Notes under the pieces: model-generated
Databases searched by the model: none
What the model was told of the DNA's origin: nothing
Seen by the model: the letters and a program-made list of their open reading frames with translations, nothing else
Shown: piece by piece, positions 37,108-50,200 of the stretch
How the letters are laid out: each line of letters begins with the position of its first letter
How positions within the stretch are numbered: the stretch's first letter is position 1
Made by a program: the position numbers and the translations under genes
From: Lumnitzera littorea
Taxonomy: Eukaryota > Streptophyta > Magnoliopsida > Myrtales > Combretaceae
DNA length: 64,000 nucleotides
NCBI GenBank assembly: GCA_024138015.1
Contig: JAMXBB010000010.1
Location: 14,665,835-14,729,834 of the forward strand
Direction: 5' to 3'

Positions 37108-39307
37108 TATATTAAGTTAAGTTATTAAATATTAATAATATATGTAGTTATACTATTACATATAATATATCGTTTCAATTGTATCGAAAGGTATTTTTAA
37201 TTAGTTAAATCACATTTTAATTACAGTAAGGTCATTGTAGTACATAAATTCTCGCAATATTATAAAGATATAAATTATACTATCTAGGATTGTCCAATTT
37301 TAGTAAAAATAGTGTTATTGGATTTGTATATATCGAACGACATGTATTACAAGTTTTATTTCTAAATATGACTTCTAAAGGGTAGTTCGAATTTCTAATA
37401 CACTTGTACATATCTAAATGAATTTTATTGTATTGCACATATTTTATGTAATTGACTATATTTTATATAATTTGTCAATGTAACTCAATAATATATATAT
37501 TATCTAACCTCAATATATATGTAACACACCTCGATTGTAAAACTATCATTAATTAAATTAAAAATTCATTTTTTACTAAATCTAACTAGCATGTAGTTCT
37601 ATAGTTTGTATTTTAATATTTATCACATTTTAGCCTATCACTACTAAAAACAAGCCCCGGTTTGTAATTTAAGCTACTATTTACATAAATTTGAAATAAA
37701 TAGCTCGAGACTCCAAATAATTCCCCAAAAATTTCTATAGACTCCTAAAACTATGGGGCATTCAGTTATCATTTGGTTTCATACTATTGATTTATTACCT
37801 ATATACTTGAAATTACAATTTTATCCCTAAATTGCATTTAATTACCCAAATATTATTCTTTTTATAAAAAAATAATTCCAATATATCCTAATATCATTAT
37901 AAATCACCAAAAGTCAGCATATGTTATTTTCATCAATTAATTTCATAAAAATCCATTTATTTCACATTTTCACCTAATTTCAGTTATTTTTAAGACTAAA
38001 AATTACATTAAATACTGAAAGTACTTAAATTAAGAATCTGACTACATAGCAATTAAATACATATCATATGTATTCTATACAAAAATTTTGAATTGGAAAC
38101 TATATCATTTGATATATTTATTCTAAAAGTCAAAATTCGGATGAATAATGACTTTCTTAAACAACTATATAAAATATTCTAAATTTTATAAAAATAAAAA
38201 ATATCACATGAAAGTATATCTAAAATAACCTAAATATAAATTTTTCCATAATTTTATAGGTAGATTTAATATTTTTAAAATTAAATGAAAAACAAGATAG
38301 AAGTTAAACCAACCTTTAACAGGAGTTATAATGGCCAACAATCGGTAGGTGTTTGTTGGTGGAGTTGGGCAGTGGTTGGATTGGTAGTGGCCATTCGGGT
38401 TCAACAGTAGATGCTCCATTGGTTCAAGTTCCAATTTAGCCCAATAGTTCCCTTGTTTTCCTTTTTTTTTTCCTAAATTTTTCAAAAATTTTCTGTTACT
38501 ATTCTAAACTTTAAATTGCTAAACCTAGCATATATGAGGTCAATTGGTATTTATAGGGTATAAGGGCGACTAAGAAGAAATTTTCCTATTTATTTGTTTT
38601 TAGGAAGAGGTGTCTTATTTTAAACAAAATCACCTTTGACTTACCTTGTCCAAGTCAACTTGACTACCATGGTTGAAGTCCAGAGGATTCTTAGATTTTT
38701 CCAACAATTTTCCAACTTCATTTGCCTGTTTAGATGGCTTTTAGTTAGTTTTTGGATTTAATTATTAATATTATATATATTATGCTAACATTTTGTATAT
38801 TTGTGTATACATCCTATATATGTATCATGTATAACGTGAATTTGTACTCATATAATTATGTTTCTAACGTATCTTTTTATTTTTAGGATATGTTTTCTAC
38901 TTATTTCTATGAATTCAACACATATTATATATAATTATATAATTTTGGATTAATTTATGAGTATAATTATTATATATATCGGGTATGCTCATAAAAATAT
39001 GTTTATACTCATATATTATATTATATTATATTATTTCATTTTAAAGTTTAATTAACTTATCTCTAAGTCCTTATCACATTTCGAGCTTAATTTTAGGGAT
39101 ACTGATCATTTTTTCACTATATTAAGTAATCACATTTCTAAGGGTAAAATTGGAATTTCGAATGATTATTTTCAAAATCTAACTTCACTAAGTCACTTCA
39201 ATTAACTTTTCTGTCCTAATTTTAAAGTTTAGGTTCAATCGAATAACTTTTCCCTAAAAACCTTAAACTAAGTTTGGTTATCCTAAATACAATTTTAGAG
39301 AGTTACA
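35885..39307 (+). mobile_element. LTR-like block B, large-LTR family
   Basis: Homologous along its length and in the same orientation to block C. Shared landmarks include GCTCAATAAGTG (36311), the GATCAGAGAAATTACATC segment, and ACTATGGCCCCCACCTTCAT (about 36528). Further shared landmarks are ATCACTAGGAGACCCTATAT, and the GCCGG/GGTGG-rich stretch (about 38330-38430). It ends TTTTAGAGAGTTACA. The proposed start, TGTCATTGCAAAAG, is a weak match to TGTCACGACCC of block C. Length is about 3.42 kb, against 3.45 kb for C. There is no pol. (TA)n at 37076-37103 lies inside. Confidence 0.6.
37076..37103. repeat. (TA)n microsatellite in block B
   Basis: About fourteen AT/TA units. Confidence 0.95.
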
Positions 39308-40439
39308 AAACCTTAGTCTTCTTAATTAAGAAATAGATAGGATCAATTAATGAGACAAGATAAAAAAGGCTAATTAGACAGTTAAGATATTTTAAAACAA
39401 ATCCTTGCTAAATCAAGTAAAGGGTCAAGGAGCAAGTATCCCCCCACCATTTAACTAATTAAAGTAACATCTTATCCCCCCTTCCTCCTTATCTTACCTT
39501 TTTTATCTATAATTTCACCCATTTAAAACCTTCATTTGACTCCATTTTTCACTCTTAAAAAACTCAAAGAAACCTTTTCTACAAACCCAAATAAAAATCA
39601 AAGAATGAAGGAAGGAAAACCAAGAAGCACTCTTAGATCCCCCTACACACCTCGGTGCCTTTTGGAATTACCACCACCACACACCACCAAATCATAAGCC
39701 ACTGCCACCAAAAGATCACACAAACCCTAGTTTCCTATTGAAAAGCATTTGCTTTCAAAGAAGCAAGTTTCAACTTCGTTTTTTAGTGGAAAAGTTGAAA
39801 CTTATATAAGCTAATCTAAGGTAAAACTCACCTAACTTGACTTTCTTGTTCACATAAATTATATCATTGATATCTTGAGAGTTTAGGATTACAAATACTA
39901 GATAAATATGTTATAATCATGTACACGATATTTTAGAGCTATATAATTACACATTCATTCATGTACTTAGCTAATTTGTTACTTGCCTTATAAAAGTATA
40001 GGAGATAGTTTTATGTAGATAGCTTGAAAAGTAGTGGAAAAACTCCTTGAAACCATAAGTGTCATGCATGCTGCCCCTTCCTTAATGAATATCCATTTTT
40101 CTTTCACCATATTATATAATGCTATTAGCTTAAAATAAGAAGAAATGTGATTAAAATAAGAAAATACGTTAGAATAATTATTGAATGGAAGAAGTTGAAT
40201 GAAAGCTTAAAAGCACCTTACTTGGCTGCCATTATTAATGGAGTTAATAATCAATAAATTTTGATTAATTAGTGTAATAACATGATTAATTAGTATTAAG
40301 TATGATTTAAGATATAATTAACCAAGTTAAGTAGGGTAATGATGAGTTAATGGCGTAAACTAATTAAGTTGGTGATTAAGGCCTTAAGAATAGTGTGAGA
40401 AACCTCGTTAACGAAATGAACTAGATCTGGAATACTTAC

Positions 40440-41060
40440 TAAAATGGGTTCTTTAGTAGACCCATTAGGATATTTGGCCCATTGGAATAAGTTAGAATCA
40501 AGTTTAGAGCCCTAAAATGCAAATTAGGCCTAAACTAACTTAGTTAGTAATTAAGGCCTTATAAATAGGATTAGAAGCCTAATAAATGAAAAAAATTAGA
40601 TATGAAATCTAATAGAAAATGAACTTATCTTAGGGCTTTTAGTGGGCTTAGGCTCAAATTAATAATGGAGTTGGGTTGAGGTTTTAAAATGCAAAATAAG
40701 CCCAAAAGCCTCTTGAAGGACCAATAATAGAGCCTAATAACTTAGTGATAGGATATGATCTCTAAATTAAAAGGCTCATAAAATAAAATATAAAATGCCT
40801 ATTAAGTCCTAAAACCCATTCAAGACATTTCCTATAGGCCCTTTATGGAGTTAAGGCCTTAAACTAGTAAAAAAAGGGCCCATTTAGGCTAATAAAAGTA
40901 ACATTAAAACCTAAATTGAAAGATATAGAATTTGAATAAAAATTTAAACCTAAAATGCTTATATAAAAGCCTAAAAAGTCCAATGTCAAGCCTAATACCT
41001 AAAATTAAGCTAAAAGCCTAAAACTAGGCCTAAACCTTAATGTAGTCAAACCTTAAAGTA
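40440..41060. repeat. Degenerate GCCTAAA/AGGCCT motif cluster
   Basis: More than twenty occurrences of short motifs of the form AAGCCTAA, TTAGGCC, GCCCATT or AAGGCCTTA, irregularly spaced over 600 bases within block D. There is no fixed period. Confidence 0.6.
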
Positions 41061-42973
41061 ATCAAACCAACAATATTGACTAACGAATTTATTTGCCCAA
41101 ACCGAATTCATACAAGTCTAAACACCCAAAGAGGACCTCACCAAATGAAAGAACACTTGAAAATGATGAAAATTAACTATAAGAATATGAAAAACATACT
41201 TGAATTAAAGAAGTTATAGAGAAACAAGTTTTAACTGTACACAGGAATTTAAGACGAGCTTTAGTAATTAGGTAAACTTTTAGGTTCTTAAAGAAATTCT
41301 CTTCCCATTACTTATGTATACATTATTATTATGTTTTAGGTGATTTAATTTCTAATTTAAGAACCTCGAAGGCTAGGACAAGTAAGCAAGCAAGTAAGAT
41401 GAGAGAGTTTCAATGAATTGCTACTTGCTTGTATTTGATAACTGCTTGATATTCTATTACTTACCTTTAATTGTCTGTTTGAGTGATTGGTTGATAGAAA
41501 TCAGGCTACTGGGCCTTTGACCTACAGCTGAGCCCGAGGATTAGATGGACTGCTAAGGTGAATCCTCCTATTCTAATTAACTCCTGCCGAAGTCGAGTAT
41601 CTCTTTGCCGATCCACTTTGCATGCTGATCCATATGATTGCCTACTTCTCTAAAGTTGTATGCCGAATTGCAGAATGCTGAGACAATAGCCAAACCTCAC
41701 ATGCTTACTCATGTCCAAGCCAACCACTTGTTTAGCATCACTCTTGCTGAGAGGTTGAGAGAGCGACCCTAGACTAATCCTCAGTCACCCCTACTTTGAT
41801 AAGCAATTAGCTTATACCCTTTTGTCTATATCCTCTAATGGCATCACCAATGTATCTCTACCACTTGTAAAATCTACTATACTAATCATTACTTTTCTTG
41901 AATATTCATTTTTACCCTTTTATATTCTTGTTCAATACTTCTTTAAGACAATACTCTTTTTGCCTTTTCCTTTTTAGGCAAGAGGCAAGTTGCCCTAACT
42001 TGTTAGGTATAAGTATCACTTGTACTTGTAGTCGTGACAATAAGAGAATTAACATTAATACACTAAATATCCTTCCTTTCGTAAACACTGTTTGTTTATT
42101 CTCATTTTACTCTTATCCTAACCTTTAAGTAAGGCTAGGTGGCAAGTAACCTCACCAAATAATCTTGTGCGTCATAACAAGTCATGTTATGAGTCCTCAG
42201 AAGTTTCACTAGTACGTTATATCGTTTAGAGCTGTTCGTAGGTTTTGCTTACTCTTTCATTTATCTTTTGTCCCTTTTGTACGTTTCCTTATCACCCTTT
42301 TCAAGCTTTTAGCAAGTTTAGATTCATCCTTATAATCAGCCTTATCTGTTCTTAATCACAGTATGCATCATTGGTTGTTTTGTATACCAACATTCATGTG
42401 ATCGTCTTTTTAAATTGGTAAATTTAAATATTTAGCTAAAATAACTAGATATACTTATCATATGTTTATGATCCATTAGTTGTGGACTGGAATGTCTATA
42501 GTTTTACCAAGTTTTTTGAAAAAAATTTGCAAAAATACATTTTTGAAATGTTTTATGATTCAGAGAAAGATTTATCAACTGAGTGAGTACTTATAGCAGT
42601 GACCTGTAATATTTTACTTGTTGAGGCAAAATTAGTAGACCATCTTTAATTGATTGATAGTGAGTAGCCTAAGTTGTGACTCGCATGATTTAGCTTGTAA
42701 AGCATTATATGGATTTGTTGATAGTAAGCCAATGGGGTGTTATATTGATTATTGATAGTTGATAACCCTAGATGGGATCTGCCTAATTGATTAGTATGGT
42801 ATTTTCAATTAGAGTAATAGTCAAGTTCCATCTGTTGGGACAGTACCTACAAATAGCCTCATGCGAGTAAGATAAGGTACCTCATGCGATTAAGTACGGG
42901 GGGATAATCGATGTGTGGACAATGTAAATTTATACCTTCCATGGTTTCGGAGCCCTATGGATGTGATGTTTAC

Positions 42974-43003
42974 ATTCATCACGTGTGCGTTCATCACGTG
43001 TAC
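42974..43003. repeat. 15-bp tandem repeat carrying two G-boxes
   Basis: Two adjacent 15-bp units, ATTCATCACGTGTGC and GTTCATCACGTGTAC, each containing CACGTG, the plant G-box bound by bHLH and bZIP factors. The repeat lies in LTR block D. Confidence 0.85.
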
Positions 43004-43521
43004 ATTTATTTTGCATGTAACTAAACTGCATGTTTGTTAATGATGCTTGATAACTTACTTAAACAGTAATGGCGAGGGACAAACTCACTGAGCTATAGTA
43101 TGCTCAACCCCCAAAAGTTCATTTTTGCAGGTAACCAAAAGCTAGGAATGGGCTAAGATCAGAGTAAAGAGTGTTCCTTTAAGTAGCCGGATTAGACGGA
43201 TAAGACTACTTTAATAGACTATATTAGTTAAGTTAGATCTTTATAATATTTAGTAACTTATGATGTCATTGAAGTTTAATTATCCCATCTTATTATTTGG
43301 TAGGTGATTCAATTCTCTACGATCTTGGTGGACTATGGATTGTCGAGTTACCTTAGTTACTGTATAAATAAATAAATATATGTAAAATGAATAAGTACCT
43401 TAGAAACTTACTAGTTAGAGTCTTGTAACATTTGACTTGCAAGGCAATCTTTATGTCATGGGTATACATGTGATATGAAGATTTTAGTTAAAACTATTAA
43501 GCTCCCTTTTGGGGCATTATA

Positions 43522-45043
43522 GGCGTAATCTTGCCCGTAGTCCTCACGAATGTGTTGAGCTGATGTGTGTATGAGAGATTTGAAGGAATTTGTAGTTGAG
43601 AGGATCATGACCAAAGTCTACAATTATGGTCCAAGCTATGATCTTTTTATTTTTCGAACAAAGGGAATCATAACCAAAGTACACGTCCATGATTCTAGGG
43701 CATAAACTCATAGTTGTAGATTTGAGTCTTCTCTTTTTCTTATCATATCATGTTTTTATCCTCTTAAATTGTAACCTAATTGGTTCTAAACATGTTTAGG
43801 GGTCTAAGTTGGTTTTAAATCCTTAGGTTAAACTAAAATTTGGGCTTAAAAATTTAATAAAGATAAATGAGAGAACCTAGCTAAGAAAGGAAGATTTGAA
43901 ATAAATTCTAAGAGTTATTATCTTTACATTATACTTCAGGTGTTGATCTTGAAAGGACCCTTAACGTAGATTCTACTAGCTGTTTACAAGATTCAGGTAT
44001 AGGATACTACATGTTGCTTTTGCTTGTTTAGGGTAGAGGAATGTAACTAGACTAAATAACTATTTAGCTATTAATGAATAAGTGTTGCTTGTGCTTAGCT
44101 AAGCTTAAGATACTAGAAGGATTGGTGATCTTGGGGTGACACCTCAATGATTTTTGTGTGATGTTGTCTTAAGCAAAGTTACACTTTGAAATGATCTGAC
44201 TAGATCTAAGTTGATTCTTGGTTTCTAGGGTATTGGAGAAGATCCAATACCAATACCAATACATATTATATATATATATATATTTATATATATTACTTGC
44301 TAAAATCATGAGTTACTTCAAGTTCTCGATTGTTGGAATTGTGCTGGTTACTGGACTAAATAAAACATAATAACCATGGTTGTTTAATTTTACCATTTAA
44401 ACTGCATGTAAATGTGTATTTGCCTGTCCCATACACATATGCATGTGTATCTTGTACTAAGCATTACTTACTCTTTGTGGAATTTTTGTTTTTATTTCAA
44501 GAGGAGGGTATGGGGATTGTGAACAATATTATTATAAAGACTGTGGTTACTAGTATGAAGATTTAAATGGAGGATATGATTATTATTATTATTTTGATGA
44601 TGGCTAAGGAGCAACATGAAACTTGCTGACTTTTCTAGAGATTAAACCTTAATTATCTTGTTTTGTTATTTTACTTTCCTGTTTGGAGAATCACTTGAGA
44701 CTCCATGAATAAGTTAGAAAAGTCAGTGCTATTGGTTAGACTCTTGTTAAGGATTTAAGAGATTCTATTAGTTATTTATCCTTATAATTCATTTTAATAA
44801 TATATACTTTTCAATCCATGATCCATGTTAGATACAAGGCAAAGTTAGTTCTTATTTATTTGGAGAATTTAATGGTATTAAATGTGAAAGTTAACTTTAA
44901 GGAGAATTTTCAAATATTTATTTAATAGAGATATTGGGAATGTCGAGATGCTAGGGATTTTGTAGGTTCTAGGATGCTTGACATATCATTAAAGTGTAGT
45001 AAAATGTAGCAGGTTGTACCACCTTGAATTCTAGGGCGTTACA
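43522..45043 (-). mobile_element. LTR-like block E (terminal part)
   Basis: On the minus strand it starts TGTAACGCCCTAGAATTCAA at 45043, agreeing with the TGTAACGCCCTGGAACTCGA start of solo LTR F. ATTTT at 45044-45048 may be one copy of a target duplication. The interior is AT-rich without frames, with a TA run at about 44266-44292. The other end is not located; it may lie beyond block D. Confidence 0.6.
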
Positions 45044-45094
45044 ATTTTAACGGATTAATATATCAAATATCTTTACTTAAACAAAATTTCTATT

Positions 45095-45216
45095 AGCCAA
45101 GACCATTATAACCTAAAGGTATGAACATTGTCTCTCATTAGGATTAAATAGGTTTGAATCTCGCCTCCCCCCAAGTTGTGATATGTAATGTTGTTGAGGA
45201 AAAATTTTTTTTTTTC
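45095..45216 (+). mobile_element. SINE-like tRNA-derived element
   Basis: TATAACCTAAAGGTATGAAC (degenerate A box region) is followed by GGTTTGAATCTCGCC (45151-45165, close to the B box GGTTCGAATCTC), a C run, and a T-rich tail at about 45205-45215. This is the usual layout of plant tRNA-derived SINEs. Confidence 0.5.
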
Positions 45217-45829
45217 TATCAACTATATTGAGAGGTGACACTACTAAAGTTGGGGTTTCAATAATATATGTCTCATAAATAGGTCACAATACAAAGAGAA
45301 CTTGAAATTACACTCACATATAGATTATGTTTTTGTTTTTTGTTTTAGAATGTTAAATGTAGGAGTATGGAAAGAGATCAAAAGTCAAAAGTATAATTCA
45401 TATTGAAACTAAAGTCAATTAGATCATGACAATTGAGTAGCAATTAGATGATATGAGAAAGAGAAGGAGATAGGTTTCTTAATATGAACACCAAATAAAA
45501 GATTATAGTAGGTAGAGACTAGTGGATAAAATGAAACTCTAAATATCAGATATCCTAATCTTAAAGGGTTTGTGGGACAAACTTAAACATGTTTATATGA
45601 CCTATTAATTAAAAAGGTTTGTAAATGGGTTTAGGTACCAGCCTAGACATATTTATATTCAAAAGAATCTAACATAGTTATTAATTGTATCAAATTTTAT
45701 TTACATAAACCCATTGATAACTCTTATTTTAAATACATTTCACATGGTGATTTTATAGTATTTCCTTTACATCTTTGGTTTTCTTTAAAGAAATTGATAC
45801 TTAATTGAGTAAAATTTTGATTTCAAGGT

Positions 45830-46990
45830 TTGAACGCGTTCTTGGATTGAAAACGAAGATAATGAATCAAGTTTCACTCAATTTGTAGTTCAAATGAATG
45901 AGTTTTGAAGTTACATAAACAATAGAAGAAAGTGGCGAAATTTGGTCAAAAAGTTACACAGTCTAGGACATAACTGTATCCCTAAGCTGTGTCTATCCAA
46001 GAAGATTTTGAGTGCCAAGGTCAGTAAGTTACATAACTTAGGAACACAACTGTATCCCAGGCTGTGTCTGGTGACGAAAAAAGAAACTTTACAATACATT
46101 ATAAAAGGACTTACTAGGGTTTTGTACACAACTTTGGACATTCAAAAGAGAAGAGACTTAAAGAAAAGGAGGAGCAAAAGGCGAAAGCAACATCTAATTT
46201 CAAGATTGAAGAGATTTTTCATCAACAAAAAGGGGTTTTTCATGTTTTATTTCTTGATTTTATTGCAATTCGTTTTTAGTTTCATTATGATAGCTTAAGA
46301 TTCTTGTATTTAGGATTGTGGAACCTAGGGTTTCATATGACTATTAGATTAATTGATAATTTTCAATAAAGTTTCTATATTTTCTTGATTCAATTATGTT
46401 TTTTAATTGTTAATTGATATTTCTATAGTATCAATCTATGATATTATGCATGATGATTGAGAAATCATATGTGTAATGAGATCTTGAAATAATTGGAGAG
46501 AATTACATGTGTACTTAAAGATAAGATACATTTTTCTTCTGGAAAGTTGTTCTTTTGTGTAGGAATTCATTATACATTAATGTAATTCTAAATTATATTA
46601 CTAAGTGAAGAGATTTCGGTAAATAATTTAGGATTAAAGTTAATATGCTTGAGAAAGGTGTTAACTTTAATTGTGAATCCTTTCGATCAAGAATAATAGA
46701 GATTGAATTTGATACATTTTAAGTGGTCACATGTTAAATACTAGGGGAAATAATTCCTAAATACGTTATTTGCCTTCTTGAAATTGTTCTTAGTTTTATC
46801 GTTTTCTAAATTGCTTAATCAAGTCTCATAATTAGGTTAGTTTGTTAATTTTAGTATTTTTTTTAATTTATTCAACCCATCACAATTTTCCGATTAGATA
46901 ATAGAGTTAAGGTTAATATTAGAACTCGAAGTCTCTGAGGGATCGACTCGGACTCACATTCGCTATATTAAAACTAATAGGTGTACTTGC
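45830..46990 (+). mobile_element. Second-type LTR/leader relic with TATA box
   Basis: Contains a duplicated 44-bp unit upstream of TATAAAAG (46100-46107), then a leader-like stretch (TTCTTGATTTTATTGC, TAGGGTTTCATATG, TTGATTCAATTATG). It ends with GAGGGATCGACTCGGACTCA (about 46939) and AGGTGTACTTGCC, wording typical of the 3' part of some plant LTRs just before the primer site. No boundary or target duplication was set. Confidence 0.4.
45951..46069 (+). repeat. Duplicated 44-bp promoter-proximal unit
   Basis: Copies at 45951-45994 and 46026-46069, both starting AAGTTACA and ending GCTGTGTCT, with about eight differences and a 75-bp spacing. They lie 31 bases upstream of the TATAAAAG box. Confidence 0.85.
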
Positions 46991-47295
46991 CTTGATATCA
47001 CCCATTAATAACAATGCTTTCTGGTTTAGCCTTAAATTGCCATTTTTGCCCTATGAACTCATCCATATGATAGCAGCTTGTAATCTTAGTTTTCTAGCCT
47101 CTTAAGTACCATGTGGCATAATCTGGCTAATTTGTTCCACTTACACTAACCCATACTAAATAAAACCTTATTATAACCTTAATTTTAACACTAAACCTAT
47201 ATAAATTTGGCAATCAAAATTCTAAGACTGTATCTTCACTAATGAATAAGAAAATAATATTGAGGGGAATTGTGTAATATCTCATATATTTGAAT

Positions 47296-50200
47296 TGTCA
47301 CGACCCAAAAAGGTGAAGTTGTAACAATCCCTCCGTGTGAGCCATCCTAAGATAAAAACTGTCCTTACAGTTGCTATCCTAGACCTATTTCACACCAGGC
47401 GTACTCGACTATATCCCTTCGAACTGTCCAATTCGATACATGTTTGATACAAACCAGCGGAGTAATCTTTGGAAATAATTTGTTAAAAATAAACTTGTAA
47501 TTAACCTTATAAAAGAGTGACAGTAAATCCCATAAGTACCTGTCATTTCACATACAGACCAAAATATTGAAAACTATTAAGCCATCTAGGGAGTCTTATG
47601 TAGTTTTCCTTAAAAGATAAAAAGTTAATATTAAGGACAATAACCAACCATTTCTTATTGCATCTCATTCCCTGTCCCAGTTTACTAGTGTTCTAGTATT
47701 AGGTAGGCACCTATAATCCATTTGAGACCTGTAAACCAAACTATAGGGGAATGAGTGATAATTTGCTCAATAAGTGTGTGGAGACAGAAGTATGCACTCA
47801 GCACATCGCAAGTAGGGTTTTTAACCAAGTTAGTTAAATGCAATGCGCGTACAAGTAAATGTTATCACACGACGTTATCCAGTCCATCATAAGATCAAAG
47901 AAATTGTGCCTACTCTAATCCGGGTTGAGGAGATTGACGTTACATACTTACGAATCGAAACCAAATTAAGGCTTATGCAATGGAGAACACTCTCCTCTTA
48001 TGACCACCTTCGAACCATGGCCCCCAACCTTACCGCAATCTCCTTTCTTATCACTTAATTCGGCTAACGGTGGGAAAATGACCATTTTAGCTATTCTCAT
48101 CGAAGGGAGTCCATGTTTGGCCTGAAAATCTTAGTCATTATCCTTAGTGGGTTGTGATGCAGATCAGGTTAGATGTTAAGTCTAGTTTGAGTTAGTTCAT
48201 TGTTAGGGTGATCAACCAAGCTTAAACAATTCAAATATAATATTTATAGAACAACCATAACATGGAGTTCAGCTCCTATCATAGCAAATCGAAACTCAAC
48301 CACAAATGCTGTATACGTACAAACAGCTAACTATAATCATAAACTAATATATACCAAAGTTCCTAGATATTCTGAAATAATATGCTAAAATGCTGTAAAG
48401 CATTGATCTCACTTACCTGTTTAGATGCTCACTACGGAGGACTTGGGTTGTCGATAGTCTGATCAGTGGGAAATTCTATATATATAAAATCTAAATTTAG
48501 TTTTCGTAATAGTTATGAAAACATTAGAATTTGATCTAAAACGGTTATATATATCGAGTTAAGTTATTAATTATTGATAATATACGTAATTTATGTTATT
48601 ACGTATTATATATCGTTTTGATCATATCAAAACGTACTTTTAATTGGTTAACTTATGTTTCGATTACAGTAGAGTTATAGTAGTACGTAAACTAGTAATA
48701 TTGTAGAGATCTAGGTTATCTTACTTATGTTTATCCGATTTTTGTAAAAATAATGTCGTTAGGCTTGTACAAACCCTACAATACGTATTGCAAGTCTTAT
48801 TTCAAGAGATGACTTTTAGCGGGTAGTTTGAGTTTTTAATATAGTTATACGTATCTACGTAAATATTATCGTATTATACGTATTTTATGTTATTAAATTG
48901 TATTTTACCTAATTTGTCAATATAACCCGTAATATAGGTATTATCTAAACTTAATACCTTAATAATGAATCTCGGTCGGTAAAATATCATTGATTAAATT
49001 AAAATACACTTTTTATTCAATCTAATCATTATACCTGTACATAGTTTTTCTTCAACTATTTATTACGTTTTAACCTGTTATTATTAAAAATACATCTCGA
49101 TTTGTAATTTAAGTTATTTTACTACGTAAATTTGTAATAAATAGTTCAGATCACCAAATATTTCCCAAAAAATTTTGATAGACTCCTAAAAACATGGAGA
49201 ACTCAGTTAGTACTTGGTTTCAAGTTTTCGATTTATCGCCTATATATTCGTATTTACGATTTTACCCTTGAATTATCCTAAATTACCCAATTATAATCCT
49301 TTTTGCACCAAAGTGATTTCAACCTATCCCAACATTATTTTTATTCACTAGAAATTAGTACATGTTCATTTCATCATTTAATTTCCTATTTATTTCACAA
49401 TTTTAACCTATTTTCAAGCTATTTTTAGGCTAAAAAATACAATAAATATTAAAAATATTCAAATAAAAAATTAGGCTACATAGCAATTACATATATATCA
49501 TAAAAATCCTACACAAAAATTTTGAGCTAAAAATTACATCATTTAGCGTATTTATTTTGAATTTCAAATTTCGGGTAAACAGTACATTTGTTAAGTAAGT
49601 AAATTAAATATTCCTAATTTTGTTAAAATAAATTTATGAAATGAAGTTACATCTAAAATAACCCAGAAATTAATTTTTCCTAATTAATTTAATAATCTTT
49701 CAAAAATAGAGAAAAATAGGGTAGAAGCTCGGAACCTAATTTTATAGGAGCTTTGACCACCGTTGGCTGGAGAGAAGTTGTTGGCCGGACTGGGTGGTGG
49801 TTGCTCTGCTAGGTGGTGGCGGGGCTCTACATCAAATCATTGAATGGTCCCAGAACCGTCCTAGTTCAGTCCTTACTCTATTTTTGTTCTAATTTTTTCT
49901 ATTTTCTTTTGATTTTTTCTTATTTTTCCTTTCTATAATTTAGGTTCCTAAACTTGTATCTGTTGTAGGGAAGTCTTATTTATAGTAGTTAGGGTTGGTT
50001 GGATTTTTTCCTTAATTATTAAGTAATTTATTTTAATATTTTTCTTAAAAAACAAAAAGTATGAGGTGACAAATTGTTGATGATTCACTTTTAAGTCATC
50101 ATTTCTAGCTGTTGTTGAAGTGCCACGTGGATTCTAGCTATTCCTACATCATTTAGATAGGTTTTGGCTAAATTTTAGTGTAATTTTAATAAAATTTGAA

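Larger units (their letters stand above)
39308..43521 (-). mobile_element. LTR-like block D (and possibly the far part of E), limits uncertain
   Basis: Coding-poor DNA ending on the plus strand with TTTTGGGGCATTATA (43521), the reverse of a TGTAACGCCCC-type terminus. The segment CACTGAGCTATAGTATGCTC followed by TTTTTGCAGGTAACC (about 43081-43137) parallels block A (TACTGAGCTGTAGTTGCTCA followed by TTTTGCAGGTTCTG, about 1709-1757), in the same orientation. A C-rich stretch at 39480-39720 resembles positions near the far end of solo LTR F. A plausible reading is that block E is split and D (about 40.1-43.5 kb) is nested in it, but I could not place the junction. Confidence 0.5.

Noticed and set aside
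42961..43140. Possible promoter of an unseen host gene (G-boxes)
   Set aside because: No coding sequence nearby on either strand; the context is an LTR-like block.
45911..46298. Overlapping frames on both strands with repeated peptide segments
   Set aside because: The peptide repeats simply reflect the 44-bp DNA duplication in the LTR relic.
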